A stretch of DNA of 64,000 nt from Monilinia fructicola (GCA_008692225.1 VICG01000001.1:608501-672500), one strand, 5' to 3'. Counted from the first letter of the stretch, positions 44,233-56,950 are shown. A program made the numbers and translations. The notes: generated from the sequence alone by a model not told the origin.

Positions 44233-46484
44233 CTAATTATTGGAAAGACGACATGATTGCATCTGTTTTATTTGAATAATATGAATATGTAGCAAGAGAC
44301 AAGAGACAAGAGACTAGAGACAAAAGAAATAGAAGATGTAGAAAGAGGAGGAGAGGAAAGTAACAAAGTAGGAAGAATGGGTTGAGATATAGTAGATGAA
44401 ATGGATATTAGATATCCATGGATGATGATGTAGTTGGTAGATATCTAGGCAATTGGTATTACTCGAGTATAATAATTTAAAATTTATTAACATTTATTAA
44501 TATTGATTAAAATTATATATTTATAGATATATATAGTAAACTTAAATCAGTTAAAGAATATATCTTATTTTATTTATTTAGTACTATATTCTTTATTATT
44601 AATCTTAATAATTAATAATATAATTATTAATTATCTTATTTAATTAATTATAATAATTTAGTTTTTAATATTTATTTAAACTATATAATAATCTAATAGA
44701 TATAAGTATTAATAATTAGAAGGTTATATAATCGAATTAAGAAACTTAAACATAATATTATTAATTTATTAATTTCTTTTTTATTTTAACTATTTTAACT
44801 ATTTTAATTGTTTTAATTGTTTTAATTATTTTAATTATTTTGATTATTTTAATTATTTTAAATTATAAAAGATTTTACTCTTTTATAATTTAATAATATA
44901 TTTTTTAACTATTAGTTTTATATTTATTTTAACAATTCCTACTTCTAGTTATAAAATAAAAATTAATAATTAAAAGAAGTATTATTAGTAAATAATGTCT
45001 AGAGCGTAAAAAAAAAGCGTAGTTTTATTAACTATATAAGGTTAAACTGTCTACCTAGGTAGGTAATTAATTACGTTTCCCGAGGTCATTCCACAACTAG
45101 GGAATAAATACTATAAATAAGATAAAGTAAATCATATAATGTATAAATCACGTGTACCGATTCGTAAGCTTGATACCTTCAATGTCTACAAGTAATTACA
45201 ACGAGAATTATTAATATATTTTTATCCGTATAACTGCATTAAATTCTTTGAAAGATTATCTAAATTCAACATATCATTCCTATAACCTTAATTGAGACAT
45301 TTAATAATAATAAAGTACTCATTATTTTATAAAATTAAGCCAAGTAGATAATTAATATCATTCTACACATGCCTTCCGGGTGACTCCCACCGCCGCTTTC
45401 AAAAATCTCTAATTCCTCTACTTCTTCTCTCAGCCTTCATCCTCTTCAATTCTTTCCAACACGTCCTCGTCTGGTCGCTCGGACTCAAAGACGGCCGTGA
45501 GTATATTGGATTACTTCCTATTAGATGTTGGGTTATTGTTGGAGTGTATACCTCATCACCCGAAGATACAAAGTCTCATTGCTACAAAGGGAAGATTGTG
45601 CAATGCGTGCTGAACACTTGCAATTGTAAGTTGAGAATAACAGAAGGGAACATAGAATATATTGTTCATGATGTCGCCTGCCATCGAGAGATCTTCCTGA
45701 AATCAGCTGAATGTGGAGGGGGAATGGTGACTGCAGGTTGATATCTTACGGAATGAAAGCGTAGGATTGGCAATCTCAGTCCTGCAGCTGTGACTGAGAC
45801 CGGAGTGTAGCTAAGATACTCTTGACGAAGGAAGTATTTGGAAACTAGAAGAGACAGTATGGCCGTATAATGGGATTTTGCAGGCGATAGCAAGTTATGC
45901 AGCCGTGTTTGTCAACTAGAGTAGGCTTGTTTGCAGTGTTCAATGAGGAGTTACCAGCTATCGCCCCCTTGCCCCCCCCCCATCTCCATCTAACAGGACT
46001 TTCAGTGAGGGCACGTTAGGATATGAATTCTCAATTTGAAAAACGACTCCTGAGAGCATGGTGGTAGGAAGCAGAAATATTAGAGAAGAAAGTTAAGAAG
46101 AAAAAAGGAAGCAAATGATGCGGTATTCATCATTGTCATCGTGTTGATCAATCGGTTTGATCAATCGGTCTGATGCAGACAGATATACCCAGATGTAGGG
46201 GCTGGACTACTGCAAGCACCCAGGCAGGTGCATTAGACGGGATGACGTTGAAAGGGGAATCATGCATGTGCATTGGATAGATGAGATGAAGTTGAAAGGG
46301 GGATCATTTATGTGATGCAATCTGTAAATGTGACTCTATCATCGGTAGGTATATAGTTTCCCTAACATCCTGCCAACAGAATTCCCAAATCCGTTTTCTT
46401 ATTTCTTTCATTCAACTATCTTCAGTCCTGAAAGGAATTCTCGCAATCTCAATCTTGCCAGTTTCGACATCAAATCCACCTAAA
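44233..46484. other. 2.25-kb intergenic region with an AT-rich core
   Basis: Upstream of the divergent Myb and MYND genes. It contains AGACAAG heptamers (about 44290-44318), the AT-rich block 44460-45060, and an ACCTAGGT palindrome (45053-45060). The small frame at 45544-45741 has no domain. Confidence 0.45.
44460..45060. repeat. AT-rich block, probably a RIP-degraded repeat relic
   Basis: About 600 bp of very AT-rich sequence dominated by TTAATTATT and TAATAATT words, with sharp edges against normal-GC flanks. The composition is like the transposon interior at 9.2-10.9 kb. I could not find terminal repeats. Confidence 0.5.
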
Positions 46485-47278
46485 ATGGAGGTCCACCCCT
46501 ACATCAACCCTTCAATCTCCACTGTTTCCAAAATAACTGAAGCGGTAGAATTCAACAACCAAGCAAATCGACTTGACCAAGCAGGTAACCATGCTGGTGC
46601 GATTGAATTGCACTTGAAAGCTTTGAAACTCAAGATCAGTGCGGTGGGTGAAGAGTCGTGGCAAGTCGCTATGACGAAGAATTCGTTGGCTGAAGTTTAT
46701 ATGAAGATGGGAAATTTGGAAGATGCGAGGAAGATGTTGGAGGATGCCGATCGGGTTAGGAGTCGTGAGTTATCTTCCCCCTTTGAGTTTGGAGTATGTG
46801 ATATGGTGAACAGGGTCATTCATGGTGGGAGAGGTGGCCATGACAGGAAACTAGCGAGGCAAAGAGGTGGAGAAACGGTGATGCTGATTCCAGGCTTAGC
46901 TCTTGATAATTTTGACTCGGCATGCACAAGGGACAATCTTGGTAGACTATATGAGATGAGAGGAGATGTCACGAGGGCGAAATTGGAGAGAGAGAAACAA
47001 TCAGACAGGATGGTTTGCGGACATTTTGATGTACGTCTTTCTCTTACTGTTATCTGATCCAAAATTCTACAATGTGAAGAAGAGCGCTACTGATCATTGA
47101 CTCTTATGAACAGTGTCCAAAAGCTGCGACATCTATGATCTGGAAGAGGACGGAGCTGAAGATGTGTCAGAGATGTCAATGTGTATGGTATTGCGATAGG
47201 GAATGTCAGAAGAAGGATTGGAAAAAGAGGCATAAGAGTTGGTGTAAGGAACCGGAAACTAATTCGAGCGTAGAGTAG
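46485..47278 (+). CDS. TPR-like plus MYND zinc-finger protein
   Basis: Exons 46485-47030 and 47114-47278 if read through, 236 residues. The N-terminus has TPR-type helices (AVEFNNQANRLDQAGNHAGAIELHLKALKL; NSLAEVYMKMGNLEDARKML; RDNLGRLYEMRGD). The C-terminus is a MYND-type zinc finger: CGHFDCPKA, then MCQRCQCVWYCDRECQKKDW and H-x3-C (HKSWC). A canonical donor GTGAGT at 46765 with acceptors at 46893 or 46899 would remove 129 or 135 nt in frame and join the TPR helices directly (193 or 191 residues). I favour splicing because the intervening sequence (GGRGGHDRKL) is unlike TPR. MYND domains bind proline-rich partners. The specific role is unknown. Confidence 0.82.
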
Positions 47279-50200
47279 GGTAGACGTATATGCGTTTCAG
47301 CGGGCGTTTGGATGGAATGGAAGCCGTTGGCGTTACACATACTTGATTGGAAATTCGGAGTCGTGTAGACTACCGGTTTTGGCTACGGATATTATGTCTG
47401 GCTCGAGGTTGGCTTTTTTCTCTTGGACCAAGGGAAACCTGTTTCCTACATATTCTCCTTGTGGTGCAAGACCTATCCCTCATCTCGTTTTTCTCCACAG
47501 TTTACAGCTCCAAATGTGGCGTCACGGTGAGCATCAGCAAGCTTCTTTGGGTAAAGGGTTCTTGACTACTTGTGGATCGCTTTCCAACACGCTTCAAAGT
47601 TAGTGACAGAAACCAGTGGCCGTTCTATTTAACATTTACATAGTGCTGCATTATATCTTTGCAATCTCACTGAGCCTCGAGCTTGCTCGGTTTCTCCAAT
47701 CTACGCCGCCCTATTTGTAAATCGCTTGTAAAGAATCGTTTCCATTAAGTTAGGTGACGGATTCGAGGTGCTGTACTGAACAATTGCTTCCATATCTTAG
47801 GTATTTCCATAACTTCACCTCGAACCCCTTCGTGATCGAGTCGATGTGGGCGAGTTGGGTGCGTGCATGGCATTCGAGGTTATCAATATAATATCTTCTC
47901 AGGACTGATAAGCCAAAGTTGATTGGTAAAATGGCCTACAAGCGAGACAGAGAGCCAGGTAACCTCAGGAGCCATGCTTGATGTCTCATGGATATCATTA
48001 TGTACCTGCCTGGCGGCGGTCATATTGTATGAATTCAACCCGATATGGTAGGTTTATGAAGGAAGCTCAATCCGTAAGCGCATCTCGGGCCATCTGCATT
48101 ACGGAACGTGATGACAGCAAGATCATGCATAGATCCCTGTCAAGTCTGTACGTATACACCAAGTGGCCCATTGTCATACAACGGCTTAGCATACTCATTA
48201 ACAATCTTGTATGAGCCGATATGAATAATTCCGAACAAGCGGGCGGGCTACCAGATTGTTAGCTTATAGATATACGCTATAAGTTTGCGCTGAGACAAGA
48301 CTGACATGATCAGTATCGATCTCTGCGATCTCAAAAAATGACCCAGGTGAAGGAGCTTTGGTGATTGGTCTTGTAGCAATCTATTCGCCAAGAGCAAGAG
48401 AGCCTCGAGCTTATCTTCCCAGCAGACGAAGATCTTGTGAAGCCAAGAAAAGGCGTGATCATCGTAAGCACGATATTCCCATTCTATTGCGAAGCCAGGT
48501 CATGCCTTATGCCCCTGATTGCCCAGAATAAGTTCGGATTTGGGTTCTTCCACACCGTGACGAGTCGTCCTTTGCTTGATCACCCAGGAGTCCCTTCTAC
48601 TCCCGTAGCTGACCGTAGCCGACTCCCAAATCCGATGCAAAGAAACTAGAGCACTCACAGATGCTAGTCACTGGTAGGCTTATGAAGCTCCAGACGCTTG
48701 TACTAAGGTTGACTAATCAAACTCTCCTATTCGCCTTCTCAAACCCGTGAGTGTACTAACGGTATCACTCACCTTTACACTCGCTTCGATGGTAATAAAC
48801 GGTAGCATTCGTGTCATCGTCAATATTTTAGTTCGGTTCAGAGAGCGAAAGTTGATTTGAATGGAGTCATATCTATGGCCGAAGGCCTCGGTCACGCCGT
48901 GACTTGCTGTTCTAGCCACAAAGTGGATATCATGCTAAGCGACATTACGCACCTTGTGTCTACCTAATGAGGTGAGCTGCACACTGAATTCATGTTGGAT
49001 AGAATGATAAAGACTCGCTATTTTATGAAGGTCGGCTTCAACGGCATCCCGGACCATGATCGTGATGTTGAATCCTTCATGCTCTCCCCATCAAGCTACG
49101 ATACTAGCAGTCTCGAGATAACAAGGAAGGAAAATGGATACTTTAGAAAATACCTTTGGTTCTAGGTCGGCCAGAAACTCTTCCTTCCTTCGCTGTCGGA
49201 CATATTGTGGAATAATGATTTGGCCAAGTTGGGAAGAGGAGCAAGGCAGATCAGAAGATAGGCATTGAAGGAGATAAAAGAAAATGTGAGATGTATGGGA
49301 CAGGAGTATATGTCGCATATATTAGCTAGAGATTCTAAACCTGCTACATCGGACACGTTACTGGAGAGTTGGAATGGCACCAGTGATTTGTAGAAGCCCT
49401 GCACCACAAATCTCACGATAAGTTCTTTTGGTGGCTGCGATCATGTTGTTCACGGTTCAGCCAATCTAAGGGATTCATCACACTGAGGTGCAGAAAAATG
49501 CGGTAGATATGGTAAAGATAAAAGCAGTGGTAGAGCGGTATACAATTTGAGAACGAAAAAGGCTCAGTACAGAAGTAGTACAAAGGCCTGGAGAATGAGT
49601 AGAGATAGTTGCAATGCTACTTGGGATGCCCCGAAACCTGTTCAGCTAGTTGATCATCATGGTAAGTCAGCCGGGATTTATTACATTAAGTGAATATTCA
49701 ACCAAGCGGATATATGAGAGTTCCAAGTAACGACATTCTGATGTCACTGATGCCTCTAAGCGTAATGGTGGGAGTATCGAAACCGCCGATGCTTCCTAAG
49801 CTCTCACAGGTGCGATGACTTGAATGAAATACTATTTGTGCTATGATATGAGCGGAAGCACCGTGGCATTCATTCTGAAGGGTTTGCCTAGGACAGGTTC
49901 ATAATCTTGCAAGAACGGTAAACCTAATTACTCTCGTTACATATGCTTATTTATCCAGGTACCTACTTTTGGCCCGCTACATGAATACAAAATCCGCTAC
50001 TACAAGTATCCTCTAGAGAACTCAGATTCATAATTCACTTTGTAGTCTGATCTTCTTTCGTCTTTCTGCCCGGCCACTATTGAAGGTATCTACACAGACA
50101 CGGAATTTGAAGGCGAGAATGTTCAAAGCCGAGGGATGATCATTTCGTAGTTCAAGAGTTGATGAATGCTCACTGGAAGTCATGCCATGGATTCCTTGGC

Positions 50201-51780
50201 ATGTGATCATTGTGATTGTGAATATGAATGACTGTCTCATCTTGTAAAAGAAGGAAGTAGATGACACGTATATGATGAGTGTGCCTGAAGCCTGGAGGTG
50301 TTAGAGACTGTGATGCTCAAAAGCATAACTTTATTGATAAACACTACCTATGTACCGTTTAATTGATGATGAAATTTTAAGAGTGGGTGAGTATAATCTC
50401 AAGTCAAAAGAGAGCTGAATAGGAGAAACTTGACCTGAAACTTCAAGAACATTGGACCTGCAATCCAACAGGCGGATGTATAACATCTAACTGAACGTTT
50501 TCCTGCATAGATCCTTCCGGTTGCCTCGATAATAGCCGCTCAATGATCACATAACCATCCATCACAACATATCCATTACCCATTATCCGAAGATATTGGA
50601 TTCATCTCAAGTTACGAAATAGCTTGTCGTACTGAATGCTTGCATAGTTTAAATGATATATGATTCAGAGGAATCGACCATGTCAGAGAGCTTGAAAAGT
50701 GACATGAATGATTTCAAGATGTATATTTGCTGTAAAACATAATTTCCTTGGACCTAATCACGGAAGAAACACTGCACCGACTGGAGTCCGTAATCGGCCA
50801 CCCATTCGTCGGGAAAAGCAACGACAGACGTGTCAATGTTGATGTTGTACCATAGCTTATCTTGAGCAATTCGTTCCCACTACTGCGCACTCGTACATGG
50901 GATCATGATGACAAACGGCTCTTCGTGATCTAACTCAAGTTAGGGCATATTGGATGGGCTTCTCCAAGTGTGAGAGGGGGTATATATAAAACACTGTGAG
51001 AAATGAATTGGGAGTGATGGACATGCAAGGTACACTCAGCATGTGCTTATTGCAGCTACTCTGAGCATACCACGATTGGGACATAGGAACATCCTGCATG
51101 TGGCTTATCTCCAGGTTTCAGCAATCCACAGTGTACGGTGCTGTCGATAGAGGAGTGGGGTGGCTCAGCGACCCCCCGAGCACCACTCGACTCAATATGC
51201 GGTATAAGGTTCAGTACTTTCTGAAAGGGAGTGTCACAATGGGACATGCGATTTCCAACTCGCGGAGGGTTACATCTTATAATGATCCTATAATGATTAG
51301 TAACCTTACGGCATTGGTTGGGAATATCGACAGCCATTGTTGGCTCCCTGAATTGGAGTGTGAGGTATAGTTACAGAAAGGTGGTTTGTTTTAGTATACA
51401 AGAAACAAGAAGTAGAGAGTGATGACGATATCGATGATGATGAGGCTGATGCTGATGCTGATGCTGATGATATATAATGAGGCTCAAGTATAGATTCGGG
51501 TGGGGTAGACCATGCTCCATCGTCCATGGACGTTCACGCAAGCGGGTTCATGTGACCGGTGCCGTTAAGGTTAGTGCGTGCATGCTGAGGCGGCGTACAT
51601 GAAGGTTAAAACAACCTTTTCGAATTCTTACCTATCCTCTGTATATCCATCCATCTACATGTAATTTACAACCTTCAAATCCTAAAGCACCAGTTCACAA
51701 GGTCCCTTTGAAAAAACTCAACTTATACACAGGACGACCTCAACATATCACTCAATCTATCTATATGAGAATTAACAAAC
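47279..51780. other. 4.5-kb stretch without a supported gene
   Basis: GC content looks normal, unlike the AT-rich relics. Only frames under about 95 codons occur, none with a recognisable domain. Overlapping frames on both strands at 51056-51370 are the longest. A GATGCT hexamer repeat lies at 51445-51468. The stretch could hold long UTRs, a non-coding RNA or a fragmented gene, and I cannot distinguish these. Confidence 0.5.
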
Positions 51781-52363
51781 ATGACCTCAATCTTCCCCCC
51801 TTTTCCAAAATTTGTCTTCACCGTTTTTGAGCCTATTTCACTGTGAGTTCTCAACATTCACCTACGATTCCAATAGCATCATACTTATTTGAATTATAGT
51901 GTGGCTGGGTTCTTAGGTGCCATAATTGCCCCAGAATGGTTTGTTGAGGAACAAATTGCATTCTCACCCCATCAACCTGTTGGTGACAATGCACGGCTTG
52001 TTGCCCTACAGTTGGGCAATATATATCTCCTATTAGCTATGGTAGGAGTGGCTGTTCTCTACAGTACACAAGAAGCGAAGGTTGTTAGGAACTATGTTAT
52101 TGCTTTGTGGGTGGCAGATATTGGCCATCTTGCGGTTACCTACCATGTTTTAGGGTGGGAAAAGGTTGCGGACATCGCCCTATGGAACTCAATGACATTC
52201 GGAAACATAGGAGCAACGGTAAGATGACTCTTCATCTCGATCCTCAAGATACTACTGTGATTCAAGATCTAATATCCAGCAGCTGTTCTTGTTCTTGACA
52301 CGGTGCGCATATCTTCTTGGGATGTTCGGTGCAGATAGGAAGAGTACCATAAAACTGGCATGA
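51781..52363 (+). CDS. DUF7704-family integral membrane protein
   Basis: Three exons: 51781-51842, 51900-52218 and 52280-52363 (or 52283, two CAG acceptors three bases apart); 154 or 153 residues. Four hydrophobic segments: FVFTVFEPISLVAGFLGAII, ALQLGNIYLLLAMVGVAVLY, VIALWVADIGHLAVTYHVLG and FLFLTRCAYLLGMFG. The start, the FEP and APEWF motifs and the membrane layout match a fungal family known only as DUF7704. The function is unknown. The NAGNAG-type acceptor would add or omit one Gln. Confidence 0.85.
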
Positions 52364-52971
52364 GACTACAGTAAAATATCACAGGTATGCGAGGCCGAGA
52401 GAGATTGGGGGTTGGATATAGGTAGTCACGGCCAATTTCACCGACAATAAATTGGCGCGTATTCCAGTTATAAAATACCATTTCACATATTCATGCTGGA
52501 TGAAGGTTGTTGTTTTGTGTATGGTCTACCATCAACCGCGCCAAAAAAATTGAAACGAGAATTCACTATCAGCTTCAAGGCTCAATATCCAGTCGGCTAG
52601 TCTTCTAAATGCGATGAAACCAAAGCTTTTCCATGGATCTTCTTTACCGGTTCATCAGTTTCAATAAGGTAAGACTGCTCCATCGATGGTTCTATTTTCC
52701 CAAGCCAATCCATTACTATCTCCGGTCCGGAAATAAATTCCCTTCTACCTTTGAATGTGATCCGATAGTTTTTCGTATTTCTCTGATACGAAAATCCGAT
52801 CCTGTAAACTCAGCCCATGGAGGTTTCCGTTGCCAATTCATCCAGTTACAAACAGACATCAAGTTAGGAGCTGTTTATCTATGCTGTTTTATAAATTAGG
52901 CACACATCTCGTAATGAATGTGGATCTCGCATGTTCCATAATCTTCCCGTAGCATAGAAACCATTCACAGA
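52364..52971. other. intergenic region between convergent genes
   Basis: About 600 bp holding the 3' flanks of the DUF7704 gene and the UBX gene. A plus-strand frame at 52633-52899 has no domain. Confidence 0.45.
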
Positions 52972-55046
52972 TCAATCATCGCCATCGTGATCATCTTTCC
53001 GAGGCTCGAAATTCAACTATCACTGCTATTAGCTCCATTTCCTCAGTGTCGCCAAAACAATTGAGCCATAACTTACGGTGTTTCCATTGTACAGCTCATG
53101 GCGATCATCAATATCACGCTGATCTCTGAGGGTTCTGAGATTCGAATCACGGCTACTTGCTGACGATGTGCTAGGTTCGGGTATCTGATCTGTATTTGAG
53201 GCAAGAGCCGGTCCGTTCACAATTCCACTGAGAGTCGTAAGTACTTTATTTATACCCCAGGCGCCGAGTCCAAATCCTGCAGCAATTCCTCTCGATAAAA
53301 TACCACTCGATTCAGACCCTTCATATGCCGAGGTATATCCTTGTACGGGAACAATGATGAGCCTATTGCGTCCATGTCAGTTTTTGAAAGCGTAAATGGA
53401 GGCCGTGAAAGTTTGAATGTGAATATACTCACGTGGCGCTAGGATGGAGACCCAAAGATGCAAGATCCCGACTTTCATCTGAAATTGAGAGGGTTTTATT
53501 AGGTAGAGGTGTGCAAACATGCTTGAATATATAAGGAACATCACCCTTCTGGTGATCATCAATCCACTATTAATGGTCAGTATTGCCAATTTCTTCGGAA
53601 CTATCAGATGGAGGATTGGTTTTGGGTAACATGAGACCATTCATTAAAGGCTGTGTGGGTTTCTATTCTTACATTTCTAACTTCACCATTTAGGGTACTG
53701 GTATTGGGAAATCTGGATCGAATGGATGATCCATCAAAAAGTCTGATCTGAAGGGCACAATCTTGTGTCTTTGGTGCTGAAGCTGGGGTGGGTGAGCCTT
53801 TTTCGCGTGGTTGTGTAGATTTCTCAGTCAATTGATCGCCGTTGTTAGTTTTGCGTGCTGCGTCCTTTCGTCTCCTTGCCTTGTCACTCTCTACGAGTGC
53901 GAGAATGCGCGCTCGCTCTTCTCTAGCTTCTTGCTGACGCTTCTTTTGCATCGCTGCATAACTTGTGGTGTCCCCAGTTTGTGATGGTTGTCTAACGTAA
54001 TCTTCCACGATGGCCGTGGTATATTCAGGTGGATTATTTCTAGGATCTAAAGGAGGGGAGCCAGAACTCGAGGGTTCAGTGGCGTTATTGTGAGGAGGCC
54101 GCAAATCGGATGAAGATCCAGTTCTCAGGTCACCAGTGGATGGACCATCAGAAGAAGTTTGATTTTGACCTTCTGTGGTACGCTGTTGTGGGTTCTGCTG
54201 GTTTCCTGTTTCGTTTGATGCTATGGATCGACCTTTCTCTACATTTTCCAGGCCAGATACAGAATCCAATGCCTTGCCAAGGCGTGTCAAGAACTCCTCT
54301 TTGGTTATACCTGCGGCTAGATATTCTTTGAGTTCCCCGTTCCTGTTGGACTAAGAGTCAGTCTGCGCCAGTAAAAGATTACTTAGGTGACAATGGCCAA
54401 GCAGATCAATGACGTGCGTTATCAGAGAACAAAACGTGTATTGAACCCTATGTCTGAGAAAAAGGTAACCTGCTGGTCCCTGAAATAATAAAATTCTACT
54501 TGAATACAAACGATAAACAACGAAAAGGAAAATTTGTTTGAATGATGTGGGAGATATGATCTTTACGACTTCACGGCTCGAAAAAGCTGCCAACTTCAAC
54601 TGCCTTTTGTCATTCCGTAGACATTTGGCATAAATCCAACAGGAAAAAGAGGATAAATAGTTTCAACTGACCATATAGCGACAAGGGTTGGGACCTTTGG
54701 GATAGGAAATATTGCAGCAAGATAGTTGGCTTCTTCAGAGCCGGCATCGAGACGTAATAGAACTGTTCGATCTTGCAACTGAGAACTCAACTAGGCAATG
54801 TCTTAGCATGTTATAGTATCAATCCAGAATGATTCAAAGTTCCCAAGTTACCTCTGGGTTTTGTAGGAAGTCATTTTCCCAACGGCGACTTTCTTCGTCG
54901 CCATCTATTTTGGGCACGTGGTCATTATATTGAGCTAATTAATTTGAATGGGAAAGGTGTTCTTTACCTGTCACGAAACAAGCAACAAGTTTAGATTCAG
55001 CTAAAGCCTTATTGATGCCACTGTTAAGATCTCCGGTATGAAACAT
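52972..55046 (-). CDS. UBX-domain protein, UBXN4/Ubx-like with thioredoxin-like N-terminus
   Basis: Seven exons: 54968-55046, 54852-54904, 54672-54790, 53673-54342, 53433-53566, 53077-53362 and 52972-53016; 461 residues. The N-terminal thioredoxin-like fold (MFHTGDLNSGINKALAESK; FPIPKVPTLVAIW) is followed by a disordered Gln/Ser/Pro-rich linker. A charged helix comes next (MQKKRQQEAREERARILALV), then a UBX domain (QIRLFDGSSIRSRFP, FPNTSTLNGEVRNW, TLIIVP) and a hydrophobic ILSRGIAAGFGLGAWGI segment. UBX domains bind p97/Cdc48. This layout resembles UBXN4/erasin in ER-associated degradation. Intron 3 is unusually long (329 bp, donor GTCAGT). All phases close. Confidence 0.88.
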
Positions 55047-55617
55047 TGTCGCTGATATCATGTGTCGAAGTGATAAAATAATGTATCTCGTATATGAGGC
55101 TGAAGATGGAGAGGGCCACGCAAGTATCAGCAGATGAGAGTAGTGATTATATGAAATATTGATGATAAATTATTGCAAGAGCTAGATAGGACGTTCTGTC
55201 GATCTATTTTGTTGAACTCGTTTCGTGTTGATTTTGGTATCCATATAACTTGATGAGGTTTGCTGAGTGTTTTGTGGACAGTTGAACCTCTAGATATATA
55301 CTCTCAGTAGGAGTATATAAATATATATATATACAAACCTGGGTAACGAGATCAAGTTACACCAGGTACTGGATTGAATGCTGTTTGCTTACGTAATATG
55401 ACTGTACACGTGCCCTGGTGGCTCATTAGCCCCGCTTATATAATCGAGTATTCTCAAAAATAAGGTCTTGCACGTGCGCGCCACACTCTTAAGTTGATGT
55501 CGAAGAGTTTGGAGGATACCTATATGATATATGATACCGATTTTGGTAGATAGTAACATCGAAAAGACTTGAGTTGTCAGAGTTAATGAATGCATTGTTG
55601 CATCAATTCTATTAAAT
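55047..55617. promoter_or_regulatory. divergent promoter region, UBX gene and SURF1
   Basis: 571 bp between divergent starts. AT-rich, with TATATATA at about 55321-55332. Core promoters cannot be assigned with certainty. Confidence 0.4.
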
Positions 55618-56766
55618 ATGCGTTCTATTGTCTCAGCCCTATCTTACAGTCGTGTCAATTCCTTTTCATCGCCTAGAACTCTTAAGAGGATATCGATATC
55701 ATTCCCTTATACAACGTCAAAATGTTCATCATATCATCGACATTTCTCAAACACCCGTATCAATTTTAGACAGCCTGCTGATGATCCCAATTTCACATCT
55801 ATAATTGATAACCCTCCAAATCTAGTTCGTACTGGAAAGAGGCATGGACCGGGGCTTATCATACTAGGTATGTCACAAATTGCCCAATTCTCAAGTAGAA
55901 GACTGTCTAATTTCACATGGTCGATAGCTTTGATTCCTTTAACAGCTTTTGCCTTGGGAACCTGGCAAGTTCAGCGTTTAGATTGGAAGTCAAAGCTCAT
56001 TGCTAAATTTGAGGATCGCCTCGTTCGTGATCCTTTACCGCTTCCCCCACATATTGATCCTACAGCAATAAAAGAATTCGATTACAGAAGAATATTTGCA
56101 ACTGGTCATTTCAGGCATGACCAAGAAATGCTAATAGGTCCTCGCTTGCACGATGGTAAAGATGGATATCTCGTCATTACACCCTTGGAGCGGGATGGTA
56201 AAGGCACTAGTGTCCTTGTAAATCGGGGTTGGATCGAGAAGAAGTATAAGAAGCAATCAAGCAGACCTGACGGCTTACCTCAAGGTGAAGTAATGGTTGA
56301 GGGATTATTGCGTGAACCTTGGAAGAAGAATTATTTCACGCCCGACAACAGTCCACAGACTCAAGAATTCTACTTCCCTGATGTTGAGCAAATGGCGAAA
56401 TTGACAGGAAGCCAACCAGTCTGGATCGAAGAGACAATGGGTAAGATCTTCATTCATTGCAATTTTGAGAACATACAGCTTACAAAACCAAAGACCCTGA
56501 TCTCTTGAAAGCTTGGGATCGAGCCGCACGTGGAATTCCAATAGGAAGACCAGCAGAGGTTAATCTCAGAAACAACCATACACAGTACATTTTTACATGG
56601 TAAGCACCTACCGATGACTGGGATACCTCGACATTTAGACTAACGTAAATGACAACCCACCAGGTATGCCTTAGCTGCTGCTACATCAGTTATGCTATGG
56701 ATGGTTGTCAAGAAACCTTCTGCTGATATTACTCGACGAGTCCGTCAAAACAAAGAATGGTCTTGA
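55618..56766 (+). CDS. SHY1: SURF1/Shy1, cytochrome c oxidase assembly factor
   Basis: Four exons: 55618-55867, 55928-56440, 56494-56599 and 56664-56766; 323 residues. The mitochondrial presequence precedes two membrane helices: LIILALIPLTAFALGTWQVQ (about residues 79-98) and YALAAATSVMLWMVV near the end. Between them lies the SURF1 domain with LGTWQVQRLDWK, EFDYRRIFATGHF, VLVNRGWIEKKY and PGR-like motifs. It assists insertion of heme a into Cox1 in the inner membrane. Intron 1 (60 nt) is in frame without a stop, so retention would add 20 residues inside the first helix; splicing gives the family sequence. The gene is intact and divergent from the UBX gene. Confidence 0.95.
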
Positions 56767-56950
56767 AGATTGTGTATAATTTCCCTCATTTTCCTGGTGG
56801 TTTCTTTCGTGATCGATCTCTTGAGATCAATGGAGGGATCATTCTCACATCCTGTAAGAGCTCTCTGGGCAACCGACTTTGTGCAAGAGAAAATGGCGTT
56901 GTTGTAGCATTAGTCTGGCGTTGTCTGTAGAATATTCAGCATGAATCAGG

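Noticed and set aside
53100..53200. tRNA-like TTCGAATC words here and at 13560
   Set aside because: No cloverleaf arms or A/B box spacing around them; they lie in coding or intron sequence.
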